From NCBI GenBank assembly GCA_016784945.1, contig JADHTP010000039.1, positions 1-15,953 on the forward strand: 15,953 nucleotides of DNA, read 5' to 3'. Origin of the DNA: Deltaproteobacteria bacterium (GTDB taxonomy: Bacteria; Myxococcota_A; UBA9042; DTJE01). This document shows, in pieces, positions 6,785-13,409 of this stretch; position 1 is the first letter of the stretch; every line of letters begins with the position of its first letter. Under the pieces are notes generated by a model. It was not told where the DNA came from and ran no database searches. It saw only the letters and a list, made by a program, of their open reading frames with translations. The translations under genes and the position numbers were made by a program.

Positions 6785-8097
6785 TGAACGTCCACCGTCT
6801 ACCGTCTACCGTCCACCGTCTGGCCGTGCTGGCAATCGGTACATCGGTGTTGTTCACGGGGCTTCAGGTCCTGGCCGACGAAAAGCCGGCGGAAGAGATC
6901 ACTGCGGCGAACTGGACAAAGGCCGTGGGATTTGCACCCGACCTGGCGGCCGGGGCGGACTACGAGGCCGCACAGGGCCTGGACGCGTCCAACTGGAAGA
7001 AGGCGGCGGCGTGGATTCCCGACTCTCTGGCGTTGCTCGTCGAAAAGTTCGGTCTGAAGCTGCGGACCGCCGGGTACCGGCCCATTCACCCCTCCACCGG
7101 TTACGTTCGGGCCACCCGGTTGAATCGTGGCAAGGCCCGAGTCGAAGACACGGGAAAGAGCATCCGGAAGAAGGGCATCGGCGGCTACGTGGCGGGCCTG
7201 CCGTTTCCCGGGCCGCAGAACGCCCTGGAAGTGGCCTGGAACTACCATTTCAACTACCTGGGCGATGATGGAGGCCTGCACTTCGGGGTTTTCTGGATCG
7301 GCGCAGAGCGGGGTGTCCACCGGGAAGAGGAGTGGCGCTGGAAATACATTTCGCGGGCCATGCACCGCACCGACATCGCCCCCCTTCCGGAGATCGCCGC
7401 CTTCGCCAGGCGGGACATCCAGTACGCCTCCCTGGCCTCGGCTTCCAGGCCCTATGACAAGGCGGGAACCACAGCCCTGTTCTACCGCTTCGAAGAGCCC
7501 AGGGACCAAAGGGGCTACATCTACATCCCCAACATGCGGCGGACCCTGAAACTGGTCTTCGGAACACCCGGTGCGCCGTGGAACAAGACGGACATGCTGA
7601 ACGAAGACGTGCGCGGCTACGGCGGCTATCCGGAATGGTCCCACTGGAAGCTGGTGGGCCGACGGACCATCGTGGCGCCCATGCACGCGAACGTGCTCAC
7701 GGGCAAGGATAACGCGGGCCTGACCTTCGACTTCGAGACTGCGCCCCACTGGAATCCATCCATGGACTGGGAGCCAAGGCCGGTCTACGTGGTGGAGGCG
7801 AAGTCCAAGTTCTGGACCAGCCCCTATGGAAAAATGGTCCTGTACGTGGACGCCGAGACCTTCTACATCCCCCTGAAGGAAGCCTGGGACAAGAAGGGCC
7901 GCCTGTGGAAGGTGTTCATCAACGCCTACAACGAGTCGCCCGACATGGACACCACGCCGCCTCCGCTGGCCCTGACGCTGGCCGTTGACGTGATCAAGGA
8001 ACACGCGACGGCGATTCCTACCTACGGCGTGTTCAGCAACGCCGGCCTGAAGAGCACACAGTTCACCGAAACCGCCAACCGAAAGGGCGGTCGATAG
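6784..8097 (+). CDS. DUF1329 family periplasmic protein
   Basis: This 437-residue exported protein matches DUF1329, the usual partner of DUF1302 barrels and related in fold to LolA/LolB-type lipid carriers. The family core starts at GLPFPGPQNALEVAWNYHF (138-156). It continues with GYIYIPNMRRTLKL, with WNKTDMLNEDVRGYGGYPEW followed by HWKLVGRRTIVAP, and with PVYVVEAKSKFW, YGKMVLYVDAETFYIPL and GRLWKVFINAY. A signal peptide (about 1-31, cleaved before DEKPAEE) precedes it. Its first residues NVHRLPSTVHRL are encoded by 4.5 copies of the 7-mer GTCYACC. The ATG overlaps the DUF1302 stop (TGATG), supporting translational coupling. After the signal peptide two similar segments, AANWTKAVGFAPDLA and DASNWKKAAAWIPDSLA, look like a short internal duplication. 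The stop overlaps the ribosome site of the next gene. The family has no settled biochemical function; lipid handling is an inference. Confidence 0.88.
   Translation: MNVHRLPSTVHRLAVLAIGTSVLFTGLQVLADEKPAEEITAANWTKAVGFAPDLAAGADYEAAQGLDASNWKKAAAWIPDSLALLVEKFGLKLRTAGYRPIHPSTGYVRATRLNRGKARVEDTGKSIRKKGIGGYVAGLPFPGPQNALEVAWNYHFNYLGDDGGLHFGVFWIGAERGVHREEEWRWKYISRAMHRTDIAPLPEIAAFARRDIQYASLASASRPYDKAGTTALFYRFEEPRDQRGYIYIPNMRRTLKLVFGTPGAPWNKTDMLNEDVRGYGGYPEWSHWKLVGRRTIVAPMHANVLTGKDNAGLTFDFETAPHWNPSMDWEPRPVYVVEAKSKFWTSPYGKMVLYVDAETFYIPLKEAWDKKGRLWKVFINAYNESPDMDTTPPPLALTLAVDVIKEHATAIPTYGVFSNAGLKSTQFTETANRKGGR
6790..6821 (+). repeat. GTCYACC heptamer tandem repeat inside the 5' end of the DUF1329 gene
   Basis: Four complete units (GTCCACC, GTCTACC, GTCTACC, GTCCACC) and a partial GTCT run from 6790 to 6821, six bases after the start codon. 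They encode the basic N-region of the signal peptide. Because 7 is not a multiple of 3, the same DNA unit encodes different residues in successive copies, and three units give a 7-residue period in protein. Confidence 0.9.
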
Positions 8098-8100
8098 GAG
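8096..8100 (+). promoter_or_regulatory. Ribosome binding site overlapping a stop codon
   Basis: AGGAG shares bases with the TAG stop of the DUF1329 gene (8095-8097) and lies 5 bases before the ATG at 8106, favouring coupled translation. Confidence 0.7.
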
Positions 8101-8105
8101 ATCCA

Positions 8106-9626
8106 ATGACCACCATATCAGCAGGAAGCGGGAGGCCCGCACTGGCCCTGATCCTGACGGCAAGCCTGGCCGTCTGGGCCTGTGGCAACGGGTCGTCCGA
8201 CGATACCGGAACCCCGGGTGACGACATCCCCGCTGCCGACGCGGCCGACGTCACGGACTCGGGAACCACGGCCGACGCGGCGGACACAGGCATCCTGTCC
8301 GACATCGACTGGCAGGCCCTGCCTCGCCTGCCCTCGGACAAGACCTTCACCACGCGTTACGCCGCGGGCGTGGCCAGCCGGATCGTCACGTCCGACCACC
8401 CCATCTACATGGGCGGCTTTGGTTTCTGCGGCGGCGCCGAGGAGCTCTGCCGCGAAACGGAGGGCGTTCACGACGACCTCTACGTCCAGGTAGTGGCCAT
8501 CGCGGACCCCGTCAACGGCGAAGTGGTCATGCTGTCGGGACTGGACTCCGTGGGCCTGCTGCACTACGACCACAACGTGATGGGGGACAGGGTCCAGAGG
8601 GAACTCTATGACAAGCACGGTGTCTTCTTCGAAGGCAACCGCCTGCTCATCAGTTCCAGCCACGCCCACTCCACGCCGGACACCGCCGGCCTGTGGGGCC
8701 CCATGTTCGGTTACGGCCGGGACGACGTCTACGCCGAGTTCCTGCGGGACCAGACAGTGGCCGCCGCGGTGGAAGCCTACGAAAACCTGGCCGATATCGA
8801 GATGGAATGGGCCATGGGCCACTCACCCAACCACACCGACGGCAGCAATCCGGAAACCGACGACAACATCTACGTCATCATCGGGAAAAAGCCCGGCGGT
8901 GAAACGGTCTTCACACTGACGCGCTGGAATGCCCACCCCACGGCCTATGGCAGCGACATGAACGGCCAGTCCTCGGACTACCTGGGGCCCTTCCGTCTTC
9001 GCATGGAGGAAGAATTCGGCGGGACGGCCGTGTTCCTGAACGGGTGCATCGGCGGGACCTATCCCGAGAGGCCCAGCGAATGCGGGCTCACGAAAGAGGC
9101 CTATCCCGATGGATGGATGGACCCGGACCTCAGCGACACAAGTCACATGAAGGTGACCTGCACAGGCTACCTGGTGGCTGACAACGCCATCAAGGCCGTC
9201 AACACGGGCACGCAACCGGTGGCGGAAACGGGCATCGACTTCCGCCACACGGTGTTCGGCTTCCATCCGGAAAACGAACTGCTGATGATGATGGCCAACA
9301 CGGCTCCCGTGCCCTGGGAATGGGTGGACATCGACGATCCCCTGTCCGAGCTGATCACGGAGTTCGGCTGGGCCCGGGTGGGTGACCTGAACTTCCTGGG
9401 CACCCCGGGCGAATCCTTCCCCGAATTCGGAAACAAGGCCGCCGGCATCATGGCTGCCAAGGGCTACCACAACGCCATCGTGCTGGGCCTGACCCAGGAC
9501 TGGCTCGGGTACATCCTGATCGAAGAGCAGTGGCTGGACCCGAAGCTGAGCTACAACCAGGGCCTGTCGGTGGGCAAAGACATCGACCCCGCCTTCATGG
9601 CCGAACTGGAAGCGATCCTGCCGTAG
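8106..9626 (+). CDS. Neutral/alkaline ceramidase-like lipoprotein (N-terminal catalytic domain only)
   Basis: The 506-residue product resembles the catalytic domain of neutral/alkaline non-lysosomal ceramidases, zinc amidases that split ceramide into sphingoid base and fatty acid. A lipoprotein signal peptide ends in LAVWAC with Cys26, followed by an Asp/Ala/Thr-rich linker (30-65). The domain shows SSSHAHSTPDTAGLWG (183-198), whose His matches a zinc ligand. WNAHPTAY (275-281) has the second His, and GTPGESFPE (432-440) has Glu436 in the place of the GEF(T) ligand. GLTQDWLGYILIEEQW (461-476) has a Tyr at the last ligand position. NGCIGGTYP (312-320) occupies the place of the usual GDVSP nucleophile loop but carries Thr instead of Ser. 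The separate C-terminal domain of full ceramidases is missing, since those reach 650 residues or more. The protein is probably anchored at the cell surface or outer membrane. Substrate is uncertain; another lipid-like amide or ester is possible. Confidence 0.8.
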   Translation: MTTISAGSGRPALALILTASLAVWACGNGSSDDTGTPGDDIPAADAADVTDSGTTADAADTGILSDIDWQALPRLPSDKTFTTRYAAGVASRIVTSDHPIYMGGFGFCGGAEELCRETEGVHDDLYVQVVAIADPVNGEVVMLSGLDSVGLLHYDHNVMGDRVQRELYDKHGVFFEGNRLLISSSHAHSTPDTAGLWGPMFGYGRDDVYAEFLRDQTVAAAVEAYENLADIEMEWAMGHSPNHTDGSNPETDDNIYVIIGKKPGGETVFTLTRWNAHPTAYGSDMNGQSSDYLGPFRLRMEEEFGGTAVFLNGCIGGTYPERPSECGLTKEAYPDGWMDPDLSDTSHMKVTCTGYLVADNAIKAVNTGTQPVAETGIDFRHTVFGFHPENELLMMMANTAPVPWEWVDIDDPLSELITEFGWARVGDLNFLGTPGESFPEFGNKAAGIMAAKGYHNAIVLGLTQDWLGYILIEEQWLDPKLSYNQGLSVGKDIDPAFMAELEAILP

Positions 9627-9633
9627 CGCCTTT

Positions 9634-9702
9634 AGTCGATAGTCGATAGTCGATAGTCGATAGTCGATAGTCGATAGTCGATAGTCGATAGTCGATAGTC
9701 GA
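9634..9702 (+). repeat. Left heptamer array: nine AGTCGAT units plus 6 bases
   Basis: Nine perfect tandem copies of AGTCGAT (9634-9696) plus AGTCGA start 8 bases after the ceramidase-like gene stop. There is no sequence variation between copies, suggesting recent expansion or active homogenisation. The array also contains GATAG and TCGA motifs in every unit. Confidence 0.97.
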
Positions 9703-9734
9703 GCAAGGTACTAGATCCTGATCCCGAGATCCCA

Positions 9735-9807
9735 ACTATTGACTATGAACTATTGACTATGAACTATTGACTATGAACTATTGACTATGAACTATTGACT
9801 ATTGACT
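9735..9807 (+). repeat. Right heptamer array: alternating ACTATTG / ACTATGA units
   Basis: Ten heptamers run from 9735 to 9804 plus ACT. The order is four ACTATTG-ACTATGA pairs and then two ACTATTG units. Read in another phase these are ATTGACT and ATGAACT. The first differs by one base from ATCGACT, the inverse of the left array unit, so the two arrays face each other across a 32-base spacer (9703-9734). The array ends 20 bases before the stop of the convergent CotH gene. Confidence 0.97.
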
Positions 9808-9827
9808 TCCCGTCCCCTGCAACGCGG

Positions 9828-11366
9828 TTATTCTGCTATCGCCTGGCGGCGATCCTCCAGGTAGGTTTTCAGGGCCTGGACGGCAGCGGGGTGTTCCATC
9901 ATGGTGTCGGGACGCAGCGGGTCGGCTTCCACGTGGGTGCCGATGGTGGATTCCAGGTCGGAAACGGCCTGGTCCATTGACAGCAGGTCCACCACGCCGG
10001 CGAGGATCGTCAAGGCCGCGGCGTACTGGCTCATGCAGTCGGGGGCCCCCTCGCAACGGGATACCAGCCGGCTCGATCCCGCCGGGAAGGACGGTTCGCT
10101 TACGAAGGCCCGGTCCGTGCCCCAGGGCAGCATGGTGAAGAGACCGGAGGAATCGCTGTGTAGGAAATAGTTGTTGCTGGCCTCGGCATAGCCGTCGCCA
10201 TGGCCGATGTAGTTCTCCAGGACCCACAGGCGGACGAAAGCGGCCACGTCCAGCAGGCCCGCCATGTCGTCCAGCCACGGGTTGCCATGGGAACCGTCCG
10301 CCGCCTGGGCCAACGCGATCAGGTCCGCGATGTCCGTGGCGTCCCCCTCGTCCACCTCGAACTGGTCCACCTGTCCCACGAACAGGTCCACGCTTCCCTC
10401 GTACAGGTGCTCCGTGTCCTTGAACAGCCGTCCCATGGTGACATCGTCGTAGGCCTCGACCACCACGTACAGGCCGAAGTCCTCGCCGTTGACCCGGACC
10501 CGCGCATAACCGGTCCGGGGGGCCGGCACCTCGAAGGCCCGGAACAGCCGATAGGCCAGGGTCTCACGCATCATGGTGGGGTCGTCCACCATGGCGTTCA
10601 GGGTCAGGTTCTTCAGGCCCAGGAAGCGGACACCCTTGTCGAACTTGTTGAATTTCAGCTTGAAGGACGCCTTCTCCGGAAGCGGCAGGAAGGACAGCCC
10701 CCCTTTCAGACGCACCCCGATCCCGCCCAGTTCATGGATCTGGCCCCCGCTTTCCAGTTTGACCGATGCCTCCACGTGCTCGAAGGGGCTCTGGCCCAGG
10801 GCGGCGATCCCGTCCTGCCCGATGGTCAGTTCGATGGTCTTGACGGAACCCGGATCGAACAACAGCGCCACCAGGTCAAAAGGGATCTGGTTTTCATGGC
10901 CCTGGGTGGGCTGGGTCAGTCTGAACTGTCCCGTACCGTCCGGGATCCGGCCCCAGGTGTGGTCCGCCGGGACCTCGCCGATCTTGATGCTCACTTCCGA
11001 TTCCCCGTCCGGTGACCGCAGGTGAACGGTTTCGCCGGACTTGAAACCAAAGGGGAAGCCCGTTCCGTCCCCCGGGTCCTTTTCTTCCTTCACCACCAGG
11101 TAGGCCCCCGGCGCCAGGACCGAACCGGCGGGGATGGCATAGGCATGCCCCTCCTTGTCCCAACCGTCGGACAACACCCACCCCGCCATGTCCACGTCAC
11201 CGTCGGAAATATTGACGAACTCGACCCAGTCCCTCCCGTTCACGTCGATTTCATTGACGGCAAACGCCAGGTCCGTCGGTTCCACGGGGCCGCTGTCCGC
11301 ACCGCAGGCAACCCACAGGGCACCCGCCGCCACCATCGCCAGTCCAGCTTTCACCATCGTCTTCAT
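9828..11366 (-). CDS. CotH-kinase-family lipoprotein with N-terminal lamin-tail domain
   Basis: CotH-family proteins adopt an atypical kinase fold; Bacillus CotH phosphorylates spore-coat proteins. This 512-residue version begins with a lipoprotein signal peptide and lipobox LWVAC (Cys21, then Gly), so it should be outside the cytoplasm. A lamin-tail-type beta domain follows (about 35-150: VNEIDVNGRDWVEFVN, then AGWVLSD and LAPGAYLVV). The CotH region runs from about 170 to the end: GVRLKGG, KASFKLKFN (Lys236/238), LTLNAMVDDPTMMRETLAYR, YARVRVNGEDFGLYVVVE (Glu304), DGYAEASNNYFLH (391-403) and LPWGTD (413-418). The metal-binding motif reads WGTD where classical members have WDxD. The ATG at 11366 overlaps the stop of the VTC gene (TGATG). 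The longer open frame upstream to 11492 lies inside the VTC gene and would spoil the signal peptide. It is last in the operon. Confidence 0.88.
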   Translation of the reverse strand: MKTMVKAGLAMVAAGALWVACGADSGPVEPTDLAFAVNEIDVNGRDWVEFVNISDGDVDMAGWVLSDGWDKEGHAYAIPAGSVLAPGAYLVVKEEKDPGDGTGFPFGFKSGETVHLRSPDGESEVSIKIGEVPADHTWGRIPDGTGQFRLTQPTQGHENQIPFDLVALLFDPGSVKTIELTIGQDGIAALGQSPFEHVEASVKLESGGQIHELGGIGVRLKGGLSFLPLPEKASFKLKFNKFDKGVRFLGLKNLTLNAMVDDPTMMRETLAYRLFRAFEVPAPRTGYARVRVNGEDFGLYVVVEAYDDVTMGRLFKDTEHLYEGSVDLFVGQVDQFEVDEGDATDIADLIALAQAADGSHGNPWLDDMAGLLDVAAFVRLWVLENYIGHGDGYAEASNNYFLHSDSSGLFTMLPWGTDRAFVSEPSFPAGSSRLVSRCEGAPDCMSQYAAALTILAGVVDLLSMDQAVSDLESTIGTHVEADPLRPDTMMEHPAAVQALKTYLEDRRQAIAE

Positions 11367-12145
11367 CACCAGGCATGCCTCGCTTGTCTGTCCGGGAAGG
11401 CTTCCGACTCCCGGTGCCGATCGATCACGTAACAGTACTTTGAAAATCCGCGCTGGACCAACCCGAAACGCCGGATCAGTCGAATGGCCCACTCAGGCAC
11501 CATCCGTTCCACCTTGATCTCCAGGAGGACCCGCGAATCCACTTCGCCCATGGTCACGGGGTCGTCATAATAGGACAGGTCGCGGTCCTCGCATTCCAGT
11601 CCGTAAGACCCGTTCGCCATGCGACCGGTCAGGCGACGGTCGATGGTCACCCGGCCGTAGTCGTCGATGTCGCTGACCCACGGCTCGCGGAAATACCGGG
11701 CGTGCAGCACCGGTTCCACACCCAGGAGAGAAGCAACGTCCTCGAATGACATGGACCCATCCTGGAATCGTGGCAGCTCCGTTGAGGCCACAGACGGTTC
11801 GAGGACACCGGGCCACTGTTCGGCCGCGATCCGCCGCCGGACTTTCCAGATGATGCTCCCCTGCCGGTACTTGAGTTCCAGCCACACCGAATCCTTCAAC
11901 CGCCGGCCGTAGTACCTCAGACGTGTCTTGACCCGTGTCAACCGCCGGAACTTCACGTCCCAGTAGAACCGGAGATCCGGCGTGTCCAGGTACAGATTGT
12001 TCACCACGTAGCCGCCCAGTTCCGGCGACGAATGACTGTCCAGCGAGCAGAATCCCTGCACGTGCTCCCGGATGGCGGAGGCCTGTTCCTCCGTGACGAG
12101 GTACTTGAGTTCGTAGCGCCGGATCCGGTGGAGTTCAGTCGACAC
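11366..12145 (-). CDS. VTC-domain polyphosphate polymerase-like protein
   Basis: The 259-residue protein is a stand-alone VTC domain, the tunnel-shaped enzyme that in yeast Vtc4 makes polyphosphate from ATP at the cytoplasmic face. Every strand carrying tunnel residues is recognisable: RRYELKYLV (Glu12, Lys14), NNLYLDTP (50-56), VKTRLRYYG (Arg75, Arg77), WLELKYR (Lys92), IIWKVRRRI (Lys101), LHARYFREPWV (Arg150), RVTIDRRL (Arg170), VLLEIKVE (Glu209, Lys211) and FSKY (Lys236). It has no signal peptide, membrane segment or SPX domain, so it should be cytosolic and recruited to the membrane by a partner such as DUF4956. The GTG start has a strong GGGGAGG 9 bases upstream and overlaps the TolC-like gene by 11 bases. 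Its stop overlaps the CotH start. Catalytic competence is inferred from the retained residues, not shown. Confidence 0.9.
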   Translation of the reverse strand: MSTELHRIRRYELKYLVTEEQASAIREHVQGFCSLDSHSSPELGGYVVNNLYLDTPDLRFYWDVKFRRLTRVKTRLRYYGRRLKDSVWLELKYRQGSIIWKVRRRIAAEQWPGVLEPSVASTELPRFQDGSMSFEDVASLLGVEPVLHARYFREPWVSDIDDYGRVTIDRRLTGRMANGSYGLECEDRDLSYYDDPVTMGEVDSRVLLEIKVERMVPEWAIRLIRRFGLVQRGFSKYCYVIDRHRESEAFPDRQARHAW

Positions 12146-13409
12146 GGGGGTCCACCTCCCCTTCCAGGTCTTTCAGGCTGTCCACACCCAGTTCGAGGCA
12201 CAGTTCGTACAGGGCATGGGCCACGTCCCGGCGTTTGCGGGCCAGGATCCGTCGGGCGTCCAGGACCGTGAGCTCCAGTTCGAGGACCTCGTCGGGCGGA
12301 ACGGTATCGTGCTTGTGGGTCTGCCGGATGATGTCCTCGACCTCCGCGATCAGCGACTTCGTGTCCTTGCTGGACAACTGCCAGTCGAGCCGGGCTTCCC
12401 GGTACAAGGCGTACCGGTTTCGCACCCTGGACTGGAGCCTTTCCATCTGCGCGGATGACTGGTCTTCCTTGCGGGCCATGGCCATGCGGGTGGCCCGGAT
12501 GTTGCCCCTGTTGAAGTTGAAAAGCGGTAGTTCGATGCCCAGAACCAGTTCCGCCCAGTCCGTCCGGGACGCCTCGATATGGTAACTGGCCTCCACGAAG
12601 GAAAACCAGGGAATGAGGCGGAAGCGTTCGCGGTCGTACCGGGCCTCCGCCAGGGCCTTGCGCTGCTTGACCAGGTCGATTTCCGGCCGGTTGGCGGCCA
12701 CGACCCGCCACAGTGCTTCCTCTGACAGGATGATTCCGGGCAGGGGCTCGGAACGAACGGCAAAGGACTGCTGCACGCCGGTCAGCCGAGCAAGCCGCCG
12801 ACGGGTCTGCCGAAGCCGCTGCTCCACGCGACTCAGCCCCGTCCTGGACTCGGCCAACCACATCCGCGCCTTGGTGTAATACACGATGGATCGCCGGCCC
12901 AGGTCCTTCATCCGCTCCACCAGGGACAGCCTACGGACCTCGGTGGCGACCCTGTTGCCGGCAATTTCCGACAGTTCCTCCAGCATGACGAGGTTCGCGT
13001 AGGTCCTGCGGACCCTGGCGGCCAGCTCGTCGCGGAACCGGTCGGCACGGACATTCCTCTCCCCCAGGCGAACCTGGCCCTGGCTCCTCCTCAGGTCGAA
13101 CTCCCCCAGTGCCGGGGGCCGCCAGCGAAGGCCCACCTCCAGGTCGTCGAACCCGTCACGAATGTACTCCGTTGAAATGTCACGAATGCGGATCTCGGGA
13201 TTGCTGATGGCGTTGTTGGACGATGCCTGTTCTTCGGCGATATCCACGTTGGTCAGGAGGGACCGGAGTTCGCGGCTCTGCTCCAGGGCCAATTCCACGG
13301 CCTCCGAATTCCCCAGGTGTCGAACGGGGCCCGTGGGATCGGCATGAAGCCCCATTGCAAGCAATCCCGTGATGACCGGGACCACCAGTATCAGGGTCCG
13401 TGGTCTCAC
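12135..13409 (-). CDS. TolC-family outer-membrane efflux protein
   Basis: This 424-residue protein has the layout of outer-membrane factors that form trimeric tunnels for efflux or type I secretion. It has a signal peptide (MRPRTLILVVPVITGLLAMGLHA), then the first OEP repeat (SEAVELALEQSRELRSLLTNVDIAEEQ; SNPEIRI; VGLRWRPP). Long Arg/Glu/Leu-rich helices follow, then the second repeat (EALWRVVAANRPEIDLVKQRKALAEARYDRERFRLIPWFSF; LGIELPLFNFNRGNI), which has the hallmark P-L-F strand followed by the long RVRNRYALYREARL helix. It is slightly shorter than E. coli TolC. The GTG start follows GGAGG by 4 bases and shares 4 bases (GTGA) with the end of the membrane-fusion gene, so the two products are made together. 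No inner-membrane pump is encoded next to it, which is unusual for this pair. Confidence 0.88.
   Translation of the reverse strand: MRPRTLILVVPVITGLLAMGLHADPTGPVRHLGNSEAVELALEQSRELRSLLTNVDIAEEQASSNNAISNPEIRIRDISTEYIRDGFDDLEVGLRWRPPALGEFDLRRSQGQVRLGERNVRADRFRDELAARVRRTYANLVMLEELSEIAGNRVATEVRRLSLVERMKDLGRRSIVYYTKARMWLAESRTGLSRVEQRLRQTRRRLARLTGVQQSFAVRSEPLPGIILSEEALWRVVAANRPEIDLVKQRKALAEARYDRERFRLIPWFSFVEASYHIEASRTDWAELVLGIELPLFNFNRGNIRATRMAMARKEDQSSAQMERLQSRVRNRYALYREARLDWQLSSKDTKSLIAEVEDIIRQTHKHDTVPPDEVLELELTVLDARRILARKRRDVAHALYELCLELGVDSLKDLEGEVDPRVD
12155..12161 (-). promoter_or_regulatory. Ribosome binding site for the VTC gene
   Basis: GGGGAGG on the minus strand lies 9 bases before the GTG at 12145, inside the 3' end of the TolC-like gene. 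It supports GTG as the start and an 11-base gene overlap. Confidence 0.7.

Noticed and set aside
6799..8163. Minus-strand 454-codon frame opposite the DUF1329 gene
   Set aside because: No recognisable motif or start context; the composition is that of a GC-rich antisense shadow.
9634..9807. CRISPR array
   Set aside because: Units are 7 bases with no spacers between them, and no cas gene is present.
11367..11492. Longer start for the CotH-family lipoprotein
   Set aside because: The extra 42 codons lie inside the VTC gene and place the lipoprotein signal peptide internally; ATG at 11366 overlaps the VTC stop.
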